Assembly: GCA_036023115.1 (NCBI GenBank)
Contig: JAYKKT010000056.1
Span: 2,751,001 to 2,815,000 of the forward strand
From: Brasenia schreberi
Taxonomy: Eukaryota > Streptophyta > Magnoliopsida > Nymphaeales > Cabombaceae
DNA length: 64,000 nt
Direction of reading: 5' to 3'
A program made the translations under genes and the position numbers. Under the pieces are notes generated by a model. The model was not told the origin of the DNA. It saw only the letters and a program-made list of their open reading frames with translations, and ran no database searches. Shown here piece after piece: positions 1-14,000 of this stretch (position 1 is its first letter; each line of letters begins with the position of its first letter).

Positions 1-175
1 GAGAGGCAGGGCGGGGGCCAATGCTGGGAGCCGATTGTGTACTTTTTCAGGGATGATGTGTCTGCCTATTTTCTTCATGTTAGTTACTGTTGATTGATGG
101 AAATTATCATGTTTCTAAGACATGGAGTTCTTTTCGTAGATTCTCTCATTGAATGAACATGTTTTCTGATGCCAG
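1..175 (+). other. Upstream intron end of VIR, unresolved
   Basis: The stretch ends in a usable acceptor (TGATGCCAG at 167-175) directly before an in-phase VIR exon. The first 50 or so bases are GC-richer and have an open frame, so they could be the tail of a preceding exon. I cannot identify a convincing donor or a family match, so no exon is called. Confidence 0.4.
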
Positions 176-243
176 GAAGCTAGAGAGCTGCACCGCAACA
201 CAAAGTTACTGAACATCCTTCTGCGTTTACACCGGGAAGTAAG
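176..243 (+). CDS. VIR: VIR exon (first in window)
   Basis: It follows acceptor CAG and ends before donor GTAATC. It encodes [22 protein letters not shown] plus two bases of a serine codon completed by the next exon. The helical, Leu-rich character fits the central helical-repeat region of VIR. Confidence 0.85.
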
Positions 244-2016
244 GTAATCAAAGTACTCTTGGCTTGGTGCTTTTGTATTTTTGCTGGATAATTCATCGTT
301 CTTTGGCTTATACTATTTCCTTTGCTGCAGTCCAAAGTTAGCAGCATGTGCAGATGATTTTTCTTCCTTATATTCTGGTTCCGCCCTTGGTTTGGGAGCA
401 GTTTGCAATCTTCTGGTGTCTGCAGTTGCTTGCTGGCCTGTGTATGGGTGGACACCGAACCTCTTTCAGAGTTTGCTAGAAAATGGCCCATCCAACATAT
501 CGTTAGCTGTGGGCCCAAAAGAAGCTTGTAGTCTTCTTTACCTTTTGGTAATGACCAGTATCTGATACTGATGAGGATGCCACTCTGAAGGGTTTTCTTT
601 TCCTCTTCTTCATCTTTATATTATATAATATCTTATTGTTTTCTATGGACTAGGATGTGGTGCATATGTGCAGGAAATATTGGCTACGGCCACCATCAAC
701 TGATGTCTTTTCAATTTTCTAGGGCGATCTGTTTCCTGAAGAAGGGATATGGCTTTGGAAGAATGGAAGGCCTTCACTTAGTGCTATAAGAACACTTGCT
801 GTTGGAACTTTAGTTGGGCTCCATCGGGAGAGGGATATTGATTGGTATACACAGCCTTTGCATTTTGAGAAGCTGCTCAAGCAGTTTTCACAGCTGCTTG
901 ATAAAATCGGACAAGTCACTCTACATTTTGCTTTCTCTGTAAGTACATGTGTTTTGGTTTGATCAACATAGTATGCCAGTGATTTCATATGCTTATTCTG
1001 TTTATCCATTTCCTTTTGAAAGGCCTTGCTCGTTATAAAAGATATGCTTCGGGTGTTGATTGTTCGAGTTGCATGTCAAAATCTGGAATATGCAGCACTT
1101 ATCATCCGTCCAGTACTTTCTTGGCTTGATCTTCATCTTTCAGGATCATTTTCTCTCTCAGATATGGATGTTTTTAAGGTGAGTTTTTTCTCCCTCTTAA
1201 ATAAAAGAGGTACATTACGAAAATTCAGTGAAATAATAATAGGCTCTTAACATGATTAACAGAATTCCCGCACTCTGTGTTTTATATTTTCCACTTTTCA
1301 TTCATGTCAGAAATTGGGTCTCCAGGTATTCTAAATCGGGGAAGCGGTTTGGTATTTGTTGGATATTCTATTTGAAATAACGTATTCTCTCTTGTTTCTC
1401 CTCCAAAACTTTCTTCAACTGCGCGAGACATGAAATTGTGTATAGCTGTTCACCTTTTGGGAAGCTAACTAACATTCTTTTTCCTATATCTTGTCCTGTG
1501 AGAATTACTGTGGAATTTTTCCATCTGATCTTTGCATTTCTGACCAAACTGATTAAAATGACCAAAGCATGGAAAAGGTTGAATCTTCTTGCATTACTTT
1601 GTTATTTTTACACGCTTTTGAGAATTAACCAGTTCATAACATTTTAGCATAATCGATGAATAAAAAGTGCTAGCTCAAGCAGGAGCACCCAAAAACACAT
1701 TTTCCTTGTAAAGAGTTATGGATGTAGGACTGCAAGTTCTTGTACATCAAGGTGGATCTTTTTATTTTATTTGCCTTGCTATTTATGCAAACCATGGGAT
1801 TACTTCACAAGACACCTCATATGGGTGAATTGTCCCATGCTGCACTGATATGACACTTATGCCAATAGTGGCATTATGTTGGACATGGCTAGGTACTTCC
1901 ACTTATCTTTGAAGTATTTCATTGTCTCATAATATTATAATGAATATAGATCAATTGTTACTTAATTTGTCTGATAACTTAAGAAAAGTATTTTTTCCTT
2001 CTAATCCTGATGGGAT

Positions 2017-2076
<60 letters not shown>

Positions 2077-5000
2077 GGGAATAAGTCCAGCAATACCTTA
2101 AATGGCGAAGAAGCAGTCCTTCACGAAGCCACTGAATACAGTCAGCTAGTCTTCAATAGAACAATTGTAGAAGAAGGTATTTACTTCACCGAAACTGAAT
2201 GCAAATTGATACAAACAGGCTGAACTGATAAACTCAGGATAATATGCATTAAACATCCCAAAAGGCATAATAATACATATACAAGAAGTGCCTTACTTAT
2301 AGAGTGGACACTAAAGAGAGGATAGGGTCATTGCAACAGCGCCGTAGCTGTGCCAGTGTAGCAACGGCAAGTTGCTATGAAAACAAAGAAAAATAAAAGG
2401 AAACACATACTATACCTAGATTACATCCTAAAGCGATAAAGATTACATTTACATTCTAAACAGAATCATACATCTTAACAATTGCTGTTCCTTGCTCCAA
2501 GAACTCTTGAAATTGCTCTATCTGTAAATATTTGTTGATAATCGAAGGTTGAATCGCCTAAGTTGCAATTCGTCAAAGCACCAAGATATCAAACCATCCA
2601 ACAATGGATGTCTCAAGTCAAGAATGCAAGTATCAAGAGAGACAAACTACAAACAAAAGTTGTGTCAGACAACATACTTTATTGATAAGAGAGTGCAGTA
2701 TTTATATAGAGATTTACACATCAATGAGAGAGGAAGAGGAACAGCTAAAGGGGGCAGCTGCAAATGCTGGCCAGGCTTGGCCAACATTTAGCAGTTGGAT
2801 TTTGGCCAGGCAACTAGCCATTGGCCAGCAAGTAGCCATCGGAGGCACTGGGGGTCAGTGCCTCCAACAGCTTATCAAATGCACGGGCCCTAATGGCCCA
2901 TGCTATCTATTACATTTAACACCCCCTCAAACTTACGTGTATATACCGAAAGTTTGTCCAACAGGAAATGAAAGCGAGTGGTCGAGAGAGATTTGGTGAA
3001 AAAATCAGCTAGCTGCATTTCTGATATGACATAACACAAAGTTATCTTCTTTTGTAAGCATTCTTCATGAACAAAATGACAATCCAACTCAATATGCTTC
3101 ATCCGTTCATGGAAAGTGTTGTTAGAAGCAATATACATGGCGCTTTTATTGTCACCATACATAGTGACAGGTTTTGAAACTCTGGGTTCTAAACATGTGT
3201 TATCAGATTCTCTGTATCGTCTAGTATAATGTAATGGAAAGCGTTCAATGATGGGTTGTGGATCAATAGTTTCATTTTGGACATCACCAGACTCACGAGA
3301 AATATCTTGATGAGCTTCAAAGTTACAATCATCGTCTTCTTCTAGATTAAAGAAATCTTGAGATAAAGATGATTCAGAACTTTCGAAAGATTTAGTCTTA
3401 TGGTAAGCATCATTTTCAAAGAATTTTACATCCTTAGAAACATATAATTTATTATTAACAGGATGAAAACATCTGTAACCTTTTTTGTGTATTCCATAAC
3501 CAAGAATAGACATTCAATAGCCCTAGGAGACAATTTGTCATTTTTTAACGTATAAACAAAACATTTGCACCCAAAAACTTGAAGTCTTTCATAATAAGGA
3601 GAAAGATTATACAATTTTTCAAAAGGAGAAATATTTTCAAGTTTGGTTTGGTTGAAGGCAATTATATTAATAATATATACAACAGTAAGAGTAGCTTCCG
3701 CCCATAAAAACTTAGGAACATTACTAACAATCAACATAGTTCGACATGTTTCTATAATGTGCCTATGTTTTCTCTTAGTTAAGCCATTTTGCTTAGGGGT
3801 TTTAGTGAAAGATTTTTTATGCAAAATTCCATTAGTTTCAATAAACTTTTGAAACTCATTTGACATGTATTCTCCTCCTGAATCATATCTAAAAATCTTA
3901 ATAGTGGAGTCAAATTGATTTCTAACCATGTTACAAAAGGTTACAAACTTTTCAAATACTTTCGATTTGTGTTTCAAAAGATATATCTAAGTAAAGTAAT
4001 CTATAAATATCACAAAATATTAAACTCCTCTCTTATAAACAACAGGGGCAGGACCTCAAACATTAGAAGATATTAATTCAAAAGCTTTGCTTGGTACATC
4101 ATTCCTTTCTCCAAAAGGAAGATGACGCATTTTTTCAAGAACACATTCTTTACATTCAAACTTTTGTTTCTCAATTTTTTTCAACAAAAGAAAATTATAT
4201 AATTTATGCATATCCAAATGTCCAAGTCGTTTATGCCAAAGAGTAGCATATTGGACTACATTATAAGATTCAAAATTTGGCATAACTAAACAATCTATTT
4301 TGTATAGTCCACTTTCTCTATGGCCTTCACCTTCTTCGATAGGTGATCCTTCACCACACAATGCTTAGATGAGAAAGTCACTATACAATTATTATAACAA
4401 ATTTGAGCAACCGAAAGTAATTTTAAATTGAGTTTATGTATAAAACTTACATTTTGAATTTTAAAATTATCTTTTTCAAAATTTCATACTTTTTCAATTT
4501 GAAGTTTTGTGCCATTGGCCATAAACACATGCTTTCCAAAGATATCATGAGATTCATTTAAGATTTATTAAAATGAGTCATATGAAAAGAAGCACCCGAA
4601 TCTAAAAACGAAGACATACCATAAGAAGTGGAGAGAGCATTTTTAGAAATGTTTGCCTTTTCTTTAAACTAAGACTCCTTCTTTATCTTCGACGACTCCT
4701 ACATTTCCAAATTTCTTTCTAAGAAGAGGACAAGTGGTTTTGATATGGCCACTTTCCTTACAATAGTAACATATGGTGTCCTTGTTTAGCCATGGTCTCG
4801 TGGGTTTCTTGTTTGTTTCTTCTCTTAGTCATTCGAAGTTTTTCACATGCGAGGGCTTGTACACCTTCATATTAGCTTCCGGTTTGGAGGCGGCAAGAAC
4901 GGTTTCTTTTGCAACAGTGATGTTTTTTTAATCTTGTTTCCTCCATAACAAGGTCGGCCAGAAACGAGTCTTCTTTTGGTCTATGTTTTCTATGTATTAA

Positions 5001-8000
5001 GTTTGATATAATGTTTTCAAAATCATCTCTTAAGCTGCGCATAAATATTGATTATCCAAAAACTCTTGAAATTCATCCATTTTTTTGAAGTTTTCTAAAT
5101 TTATCAAAACTTCTAAGTTGAATCCATAATTTAGAAAACTCATTGTGATAGTCTCTAATGCTTAAATTCCTTTGATTAAACATTATCATCTTTCCATTAA
5201 ATCAATCTGAAAGACAAAATCATCTTGAGAGTGAATATTTTTTTCAAATATTCCTAATTTTCAAAAGAACTTTCGAAAATACTAATTCTATTTCTAAGTT
5301 TTTTATCTATATTTTGACAAATAATCTAAGTTATTTTAGCATTCATCTTTTCCTAAGTTTTTAGATCTTGGTTATATTTTTCATGTACCTTAAAAACATC
5401 ATCATCCAAACCTTCAATATCTAAAATCGGTTCTTTGATCGTATCATTAATATAATCCCAAAATTCTTGAGATAAAAAAATACTTTTTCATGGTCCTTGC
5501 CCAATTTTGATAGCATTTTGGGTCAAGAATGCATCTAAAAGATTCATTTTTGCTTTCCATTTTATGCAAGAACAAAAGCTTTAGAATTACCTCAAGTTTG
5601 AAATGATTTCACGAAATTTGCAATCTTGGTACGCTTCTCGATGTGCTTGAATTCTTCAAAACGAGGTTTTGATACCATGTAAATATTTGTTGATAATCGA
5701 AGGTTGAATCGCCTAAATTGTAATTCATCAAAGCGCTAAGATATCAAACCATCCAAGAATGGATGTTATCAAGAATGCAAGTATCAAGAGAGACAAACTA
5801 CAAACTAAAGTTGTGCCAGACAACATACTTTATTGATAAAAGAGTGCAATATTTATAGAGGGATTTACACATCAATGAGAGAGGAAGAGGGACACCTAAA
5901 GGGGGTAGTTACAAGTGTTGCAAGTGTTGGCCAGACAACTAGCCGTTAGGAAGCACTGGGTGTCAGAGCCTCCAATAGCTTATCAAATGCACGGGCCCTA
6001 ATGACCCGTGCTATCTATTACATTTAATAGTATCATGTCCCTATTGTCACCCACATATCCCATCTTGCATTCTTACTGTTGTCTTTATGACATAACCATT
6101 GTACTTAAGCATATGCATTTTCTCTAAGGATAATTGCATGTTCCTTCTGTAAACAATTGTCGATATTCATATTTAGAAGCAACCCGATCATATATCAAAG
6201 TGTTAAACTAACAAGTCAAATACAAACATACCCAAGAAAGGGTATTTCGAGTCAAGAACAAGTCAATATCACAAAGCAAACCGAATGTCAAAGGGCTGCA
6301 AATCATATTACTAATTTATTAATGGGAGATTATATTATTTATAGAGGAAGAGAGGGGATTTACAACTCCTAAGAGTGCATAGGAGAGAGAAGGTCCCAAC
6401 GACTATCTTAACTAGCCGTTGGGAGTTGAATGATCAACCCCCAACGGCTAGTTGGGGTGCCTAAGGCCCTGGCCAGGGCCCTATTGGCCCAGTCAGGTCA
6501 AGGTGGTCCACGGGCCTTGCCTATTACATGTTTTAACACCCCCCTTCAAACTTACGGTGGATTATCAAAAGTTTGTCTAACAAGATTATAAATCAAATAA
6601 AGCTCAATTCTTGTGTTTTCTTATAACAAGAATTGTCACAACAATAGTATCAAGTTGCCATAGCTTCCTTTAAAACATCTTTCCACAACCAAAGCATCAA
6701 TTTGTTTTTCATCCTACATGAAAACCAATGAAGTATCAATACTTACATTCACTCAATTTCTAAAACGAACAAGACAAAATTTATGAAATCTAATCCAAAA
6801 GACAAACCAAAAACGAGTCAAATAAGTTCATGAAGTTGATTTGTCCTAATTCAAGAAAGTCATTTGATAGAAAACATGGATATCATCCAAATAATATTGT
6901 CTATTATAACAAATAGGTTAATAAATAACTACAAACTTGTGATATTATAAGGGAATCATGATATATCAAACAAGCTTTTTAAGGTTAAGCTCAAAACCCG
7001 AGTTTTAAAGACAAACTCGAATCCAAACAAAGTTTTTAAGGCAAAACTCGAAACTTTCAAACCAGACAAACTTTTTAAGGTTAAGCTCAAAACCCGCTAA
7101 GTCAAACAAGCTTTAAGGCTAAGCTCAACCCGAGTTTTAAGGACAAACTTGAACCCAAACAAGTTTTTTAAGGTAAAAGTCAAAACCTTCATATATACAA
7201 TTCCCAAGACCCTTAAATATCTTTTAAATTCAAAAGTGATTCTATGGTTCTAAAAATAGGACAATCCATTAAGATGATTAAAGCAAGTCAAAAGGGATCG
7301 ACTTCATGTTTTTTAAAAAGTCTCACAAGATTGATCTCACAATTCTCTTAAAACAATTTTATCAAAAGATGTCCGAGGAATGGAGAGCGAGTACATTTAT
7401 ACCCATATATATGATTAAGGGAGATATTCAGAATTCTGTAATTTATTGGGGTAAGCTAATGAGCCATGGCTGCCATACTATGAAATTATGGGAAAGAATT
7501 ATCGAACGTAGGTTAAAACAAGTATCGAGTACAACAGAGAACAAATTTGGTTTCATGCCAGGCAGATCTACTATTGAAGCGATTCACCTTTTGAGACGTC
7601 TTATGGAACATTTTAGAGTAAAAAAGAAAGACTTCAAATGTTGCTACACATTTTTCCTCTAAACATAACAACAAACAATTGATACAATCTATTTGCATAG
7701 AACCAAGTTGGAAGGACCATACCTGGATGAGCTCAAATCTTAATATCATGCATAGCTTAATCGGATCGAATAGCCAAATATGTTCATTTTACTGAGCAAT
7801 GCAAATACTATACAAACATTCAATAATATCCAAATCGATTTCAAACAATGTAATAAAAACAACAATTATCATAATACCAAACCTTTCCAATCGTGATTAT
7901 ATAAACACAAATTTACACCAATGATTTTCATTATCTTAAATACAAGTGATCTCAAAAGATTTTTAACAGGCCAAGTAACCAAATAAGTCAAATCAACACA

Positions 8001-11000
8001 AGTTGAACTAACAAATGGTCCTTCAAAATCACATTCAGAAATTTTTCAAATACAATCAATTTGAGAAACCTCAAAGCACAAAACACAGTGATTTCTTCAA
8101 AAACCAGGTAATCATTCAATGACCATTTTGGAGTTTTTCTAATGAGCATGCTTCAAGAAATCATAAGGATCCATATTTGCACCGAAACTAATTAGAATTT
8201 CTCGTAGAAAGGGGAGATAAACCAATAAACCATCCTTAAGCCAAAAATAGATTGCACAACAAACAGATGAAAAAAGTTCTGATAACAATCATGAACTAAA
8301 AAATTCAAGGGACAACAACGACTATAAAGATTCATAGCAAAAGAAATTCTATTAAGTTTATGCTTTTCTATATTAGAACTTTAGCAGTCATATAAGGTTT
8401 CTTAGTTAAACAAACAAATGCATTTCTCCGAACCATCAAAACAAAGCAAATTTGTACAGAAAATGAAGTTATCGGTAACCGAACTACTGTCTATGGACCA
8501 ACAAAACGACAAGATGGAATTCGAACAACGCAAATACAAGCTTAATAGTCATATGAGAAATCCAATTTTGGTGATAGGCAACTCGAATGAGCTAATCTTT
8601 CGTCTTAAAAAAAAACTAATAATAAAAGCTTAAAACATTTTTAACGAAAGTGAAGCACAGTCAGAAAACATATACTACTTAGATCATGCAACTCAAAAAT
8701 TTCTAAAAACTTTATGCCAAAAACAACAAACTCATCAAGAGCAAGACATGGTTAATAAATAAAAACAACGATACTACACAAATTTTGAAAAACGAGTGTT
8801 AAACACACTAGCCTAACTTGTGTGTATTTTCAAGAAATACGGTGAGCTTTAAAACTTAAGTATCTAATTGGATGCACACGTCTTACTTAGCGCATCTAAG
8901 GCGTTCAACAAAAACTAAATTTTCAAATGTTCCAAACATATTAAGCATCAAACATGGCTAAAAAATTATTTTAGTCAAGAATCGTTCATTAAAATCACAA
9001 GATCGAGTTAAAAAATACAAGAAGCATGTATACTAAAAATGACGATAATCATATATTACTAAGAAAAGTTATAATCAATATTTCCATAACGAACACATCC
9101 AAAATTATCAAAAATCAAGAAATGTTTGCTACGGGAAATCGTACGTTACTAAAGAAAATTTTATAAGTGAACACATCCAAACACAATGTCATACAGGCAA
9201 GATTCAATTGAAGACTAAATTTACAAGAAATTCTAAAATTTTCATGAAGACAACATAATCACTTGAGAACTTCATTCTTTTCCTTCATTTTCAAAACAAA
9301 CAAATTTTGTAAAGTAACCTTGAACTTCAAAATGTCAAAAACCAAGAGTCGTAGATTTTCTCAAGTTGACACACTTCCAATGTGCTCGATTTATTTGAAA
9401 CGAGGCTATGATACCATGTAAACAATCGTCGATATTCGTATTTGGAAGCAACCCAATCATATATCATCAAGTGTCAAACTAACAAGTCAAATACAAACAT
9501 ACTCAAGAAATGGTATTTCGAGTCAAGAACAAGTCAATATCACAAGGCAAACCGAATGTCAAAGGGCTGTAAATCACAACACTAATTTATTAATGGGAGA
9601 TTACATTATTTATAGAGGAAGAGAGGGGATTTGCAACAACCAAGAGTGCATAGGAGAGAGAAGGTCCCAATGGCTATCTCAACACGGGCCGTGCTATTAC
9701 ATGTTTTAACACCTTCTTGGTCCTAAAGTGTTCCATCAGGTACCTTAAGAAGTCTAAATGCTCAAATGAAGCCATGTCTAGCACAAACTCGATTGTTTTC
9801 TTCTTACCGTCTCAATCTCATATTTATTACTTTCTTCGGTAGTTTCTTCACTCATGAAGTTAATACTACTGTAGTTTGTAGAGTTCTCAATGTGACTTCA
9901 TCCTTTTTATGTGTCTACTGCTATAGTTTCTTCCATTCCTGCTACACTTTCTTACTCTCTTCTATTCGATAAAAGGTTTAGTAAGCTCAGTGTCCAATAT
10001 TTTCTTGACTTCCATATTGTTAATGTAATAGGGTGCACGGGCCCTTAGGGCCCGTGCCATAATGGAAGAAGGGCCAGGGCCATGCTGGCCCTGGCCACTG
10101 GGGGTCCTCAATGGCTACTAACCGTTGGGAGCACCCCCAATGGCTAGTGCTGGCCAGGACCACCACTAGCCCATTACTTGGGCTCTTTTGTTTCTTTTGC
10201 TTAATGTTTCTCCTAATTGTAATGTCTATAAATAAGACACTATCTCATGAATAAGATTATGCATTCTTGCACTGCTTTTTGACTTGTTTTGTATATGCTT
10301 CCGCTCTTGTTTTTATTATTCAAGATCGGCATTCGGGATTGAATGCCATTTGACTCTTGGCGACTTGGTGATCTTGATTCGTGAAACATCAACCTTCGAT
10401 CATTGACGAATATTCACATGGTATCAGAGCCTCGGATTGAAGAAATCGGGTGCATTGGGAAGCATTTCATCGGTGCGAAATTTGAAGAATTTTACCAAAC
10501 TTGAGGTTAGTTCATAATTTGTGATTTTTGAAAAATAGAAGGTAAAACGAGTCATTTAGATGTATCCTAAACCCGAAATACTACCAAAGTTGGGTTAGGA
10601 CCATGAAAAAGTATTTTTTGTCAAAGGTTTTTTGGGATTACATCGATGGAACCATAAAGGAACCAATTTTGAACATCGATGGTTTAGACGATGATGAAAT
10701 CGTCAAAGCCCATGAAAAATACAAGTTAGATTTAAAATTGTGGGAAAAATGAATGCAAAAATCACAGATTATTTGCCAAAATGTGGATGAAAAGCTTAGA
10801 AATAGGATTAGTGCATTTGAAAATGCTTTTGAAACTTGGGAATATTTGAAAAAACTTCATTCTCAAGATGACTTTGTTTTTCAAATTGATTTAATAGAAA
10901 GAATGGTAATGCTTAAACAAGGGAACCTAAGCATTAGAGACTTCATAATGAATTTTTGGAATTATGGACTCAATTGAGAAGTTTTGACAAATTTGGAAAT

Positions 11001-14000
11001 CTTCATAAATTAGATGAATTTCAAGAATTTCTAGACAACCAATACTTTTTTTTGTTTATGCATGGTTTGAGAGATGAATTTGAAAATATTATATCAAACC
11101 TTATACATAGAAAACCTAGACCTAGAGGGATTCCTTTTTGGACGATCTTGTTATTTGGCCGATCTTGTTATGGAGGAAACGAGATTGAAGAACATGAATG
11201 TGGCTAAGGAAGCCGTGCTTGCCGGATCAAATCCGGGAGCAAATTTGAAGACCTACAAGCCTCCGCATGCAAAGAACATTGAAGGCATGTCAAAGAAGCC
11301 CATGAGACCGTGGCCCAACAAAGACACTATTTGCCACTATTGCAAGGAAAATGGAGCCGTGGAAGAAGGGGGTATCTTGCCCAACAACATTAAAGCATAC
11401 ATAGAAGAAATTTCCAAGGAAAAAGCAAGCATCTCCGGGAACGCTCTATCCACTTCTCAAGGTATGTCTTAGTTTTTAGATTCCGGTGCATCCTTTCATA
11501 TGACACATAGTGAAGACTCTTTGATTAATTCTTCTGAAACCATTGGAAAGCATGTGTTCACGGTCGATGGAACAAAACTCCAAATCAAAAAATTAGGAAA
11601 CCTTAGAAAACAAAACTTTAAAATTCAAAATGTAAGTTTTATACCTAAACTTAATTTAAATCTACTTTCGGTTGCTCAAATATGTGATAACAATTGTATA
11701 GTGACTTTCTCATCTAAACATTGTGTGGTGCAGGATCACCTATCGAAGAAGGTGATTGGTCAAGGCCATAGAGAAAGTGGACTATACAAAATGGACTATC
11801 TTGTTATGCCAAATTATGGTTTTTGTAATATAACCCAAGATGCTACACTATGGCATAAAAGACTAGGATACTTGGACTCTCAAAAATTATGTAATATTCC
11901 TTTGATGAAAAGCATTAGAGAGAAAAGTTTTGAATGTAAAGATTGTATTCTTGGAAAAATGCATCATCTTCCTTTTGAAGAAAAAAACTATATACCAAAG
12001 AAAGCTTTTGATTTAATACATTCGGATGTTTGGGGCCCACGTCCGTTGTTTCTAAAGGAGGATTGCAATACTATGTAATTTTTGTGGATGACATTACTCG
12101 TTTTACATGGATATATCTCTTAAAACACAAATCCGAAGTATTTGAAAAATTTGTAGTATTTTGTAATATGATTAAAAACCAATTTGGAGCAACCATTTAA
12201 ATCTTTAAATCCGATTCGGGAGGAGAGTACATGTCTAATGAATTTCACAAATTTATTGAAACTAATGATATTATTCATAAAAAATCATGCACTAAAACAC
12301 CTCAACAAAATGGTCTAACGAAATGAAAACATAGGCATATTATTAAAACTTGTAGAACTATGCTAATTGATAGTAAGGTTCCTAAATTCTTATGGGCCAA
12401 AGCTACTCTTACCGTAGTATACCTTATAAATAGAATGCCTTCATCTAACCTTGAAAATACTTCACCTTTTGAAAAATTATACAACATCTCTCCATATTAT
12501 GTACGACTTAGGGTTTTTGGATGTAGATGTTTTGTGTATAAAGACAAGAATGACAAATTGTCACCTAGAGCTATTGAATGTGTCTTCCTTGGTTATGACA
12601 TTGACAAGAAGGGGCATAGGTGTTTTGATCTCATAGAAGACAAATTGTACGTGTCCGTAAAATTTTTTTAGAATGATATTTATTATGAGTCGAAATCCTT
12701 GGAAAATTCGGAACCTTTCATTCCTCAAGATGTTTTTAAGTTAGAAGAAGATAATGATTGTGACCTAGTAGATCATAAGACATTCAAGAAGATCATGATG
12801 AAGACAATGACACTTCACACACCACTGTTGATACTCGGTCAATTGTCGAACCCTTCCCCTCACATTATACAAGACGACCTAGAGAAACCAATGATGTCCA
12901 CATAGAACCTGATATTACAAGATTAGAACCCAGGGTTTCAAGACCTCCTCAGCGATTTGTGTCCTATGGATCTTTTGAACCACAACGAAGAAATTTGATT
13001 GCCACCCTTCGTCAAGTTAAGGAACCTAGGTTCTATCATCAAGCTAAAGGTATTCCAGAATGGGAAGATGCTATGAAAGATGAACTAACGCCCTAGACAA
13101 GGCTCAGACATGGATAGTTGCACCCATGCCAAAAGATAAGAAAGTCATTGGGTGTCGATGGGTATATAAAATCAAAACTCACAACAATGGTCATATTGAG
13201 AGATACAAGGCTAGACTAGTTGCTAAAGGTTATGCCCAAGAATATGGAATTGATTATGATGAAACTTTTGCCCCAGTAGGTCGAATGACCACAATTAGAA
13301 TTCTCATAACCATTAGTGCAATTAAACAATGGAATATATACCAACTTGATGTCAAGAATGCTTTCTTGAACAGTTACTTGAATGAAGAAGTCTATATGAG
13401 TCCTCCTCCTGGGGTCAATCTCCCTCCTGGTCATGCTCTTAAATTACGAAAGACTTTGTATGGTCTGAAACAAGCTCCGAAAGCTTGGTTTGATCTATTT
13501 AAAAAATTCATGCATTTGTATAATTTTGTGACTTGCTATACTGATACTGCATTGTTTGTACGAAAAACACAATCTGGTATTGTTATCTTGCTTTTGTATG
13601 TAGATGACATGATCATCACAGGAAATGATGAAGTGGAAATTGCTGAAGTTAAACTCAATTTGCATCACGAATTTGATATGAAAGACTTGGGCTTGCTGAA
13701 TTACTTTTTAGGAATTGAGATAACAAAAAATAATTGTGGATATTTTATGTCTCAAACCAAGTTTGCTAACGATATTGTTGAAAGGTCTGGTATTATAGTT
13801 ACTAAAGTTGTTGACATACCAGAAATCCTAGGCACCAAACTACGATCCACTGATGGTGAGAAATTGGAGGATCCCACTCCTTATCGACAGCTCATAGGTG
13901 CACTCACTTATCTCACCATTAGTAAACCATATATTTCTCATGGAGTACACATAGCAAGCTAATTTCAACAGACACCCACTTTTGTTCATATGAGTGTTGT

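Larger units (their letters stand above)
2523..6029 (-). mobile_element. Ty1/copia element A, deleted and decayed
   Basis: Two LTRs (2523-2921 and 5678-6029) flank a minus-strand copia body. Outside flanks CTATC (2518-2522) and GTATC (6030-6034) are a 4/5 target duplication. The primer-binding site, read on the minus strand, is TGGTATCAAAAC next to the right LTR. The polypurine tract lies next to the left LTR (AAGTTTGAGGGGG on the minus strand). Remnants read RNase H, integrase, protease and gag from left to right. Reverse transcriptase is absent. Confidence 0.85.
6148..9711 (-). mobile_element. Copia-type element B, non-autonomous with a non-coding interior
   Basis: The LTRs (6148-6538 and 9417-9711) lie between perfect 5-bp duplications CCTTC at 6143-6147 and 9712-9716. 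A polypurine tract flanks the left LTR, and a primer-binding site (minus strand TGGTATCATAGCC) flanks the right LTR. The 2.9-kb interior has no gag or pol frame. It has a tandem repeat block (6967-7190), a fragment of LINE reverse transcriptase in opposite orientation (7360-7640) and AT-rich filler. It must have been mobilised by another copia element's proteins. Confidence 0.88.

Noticed and set aside
1..60. Possible exon tail with an open frame
   Set aside because: No convincing donor with the phase required by the exon at 176, and no recognisable VIR motif, so not called.
2549..2999. Open frames on the plus strand (80 and 131 codons)
   Set aside because: They lie across the LTR/polypurine boundary of the minus-strand copia A and are chance frames in LTR sequence.
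6967..7190. CRISPR-like array
   Set aside because: Units are adjacent and degenerate with no unique spacers, and the context is a plant retrotransposon.
10019..10023. Target duplication for copia C
   Set aside because: The left flank (GTTAA or ATATT, depending on the start chosen) does not match the right flank CACAT.
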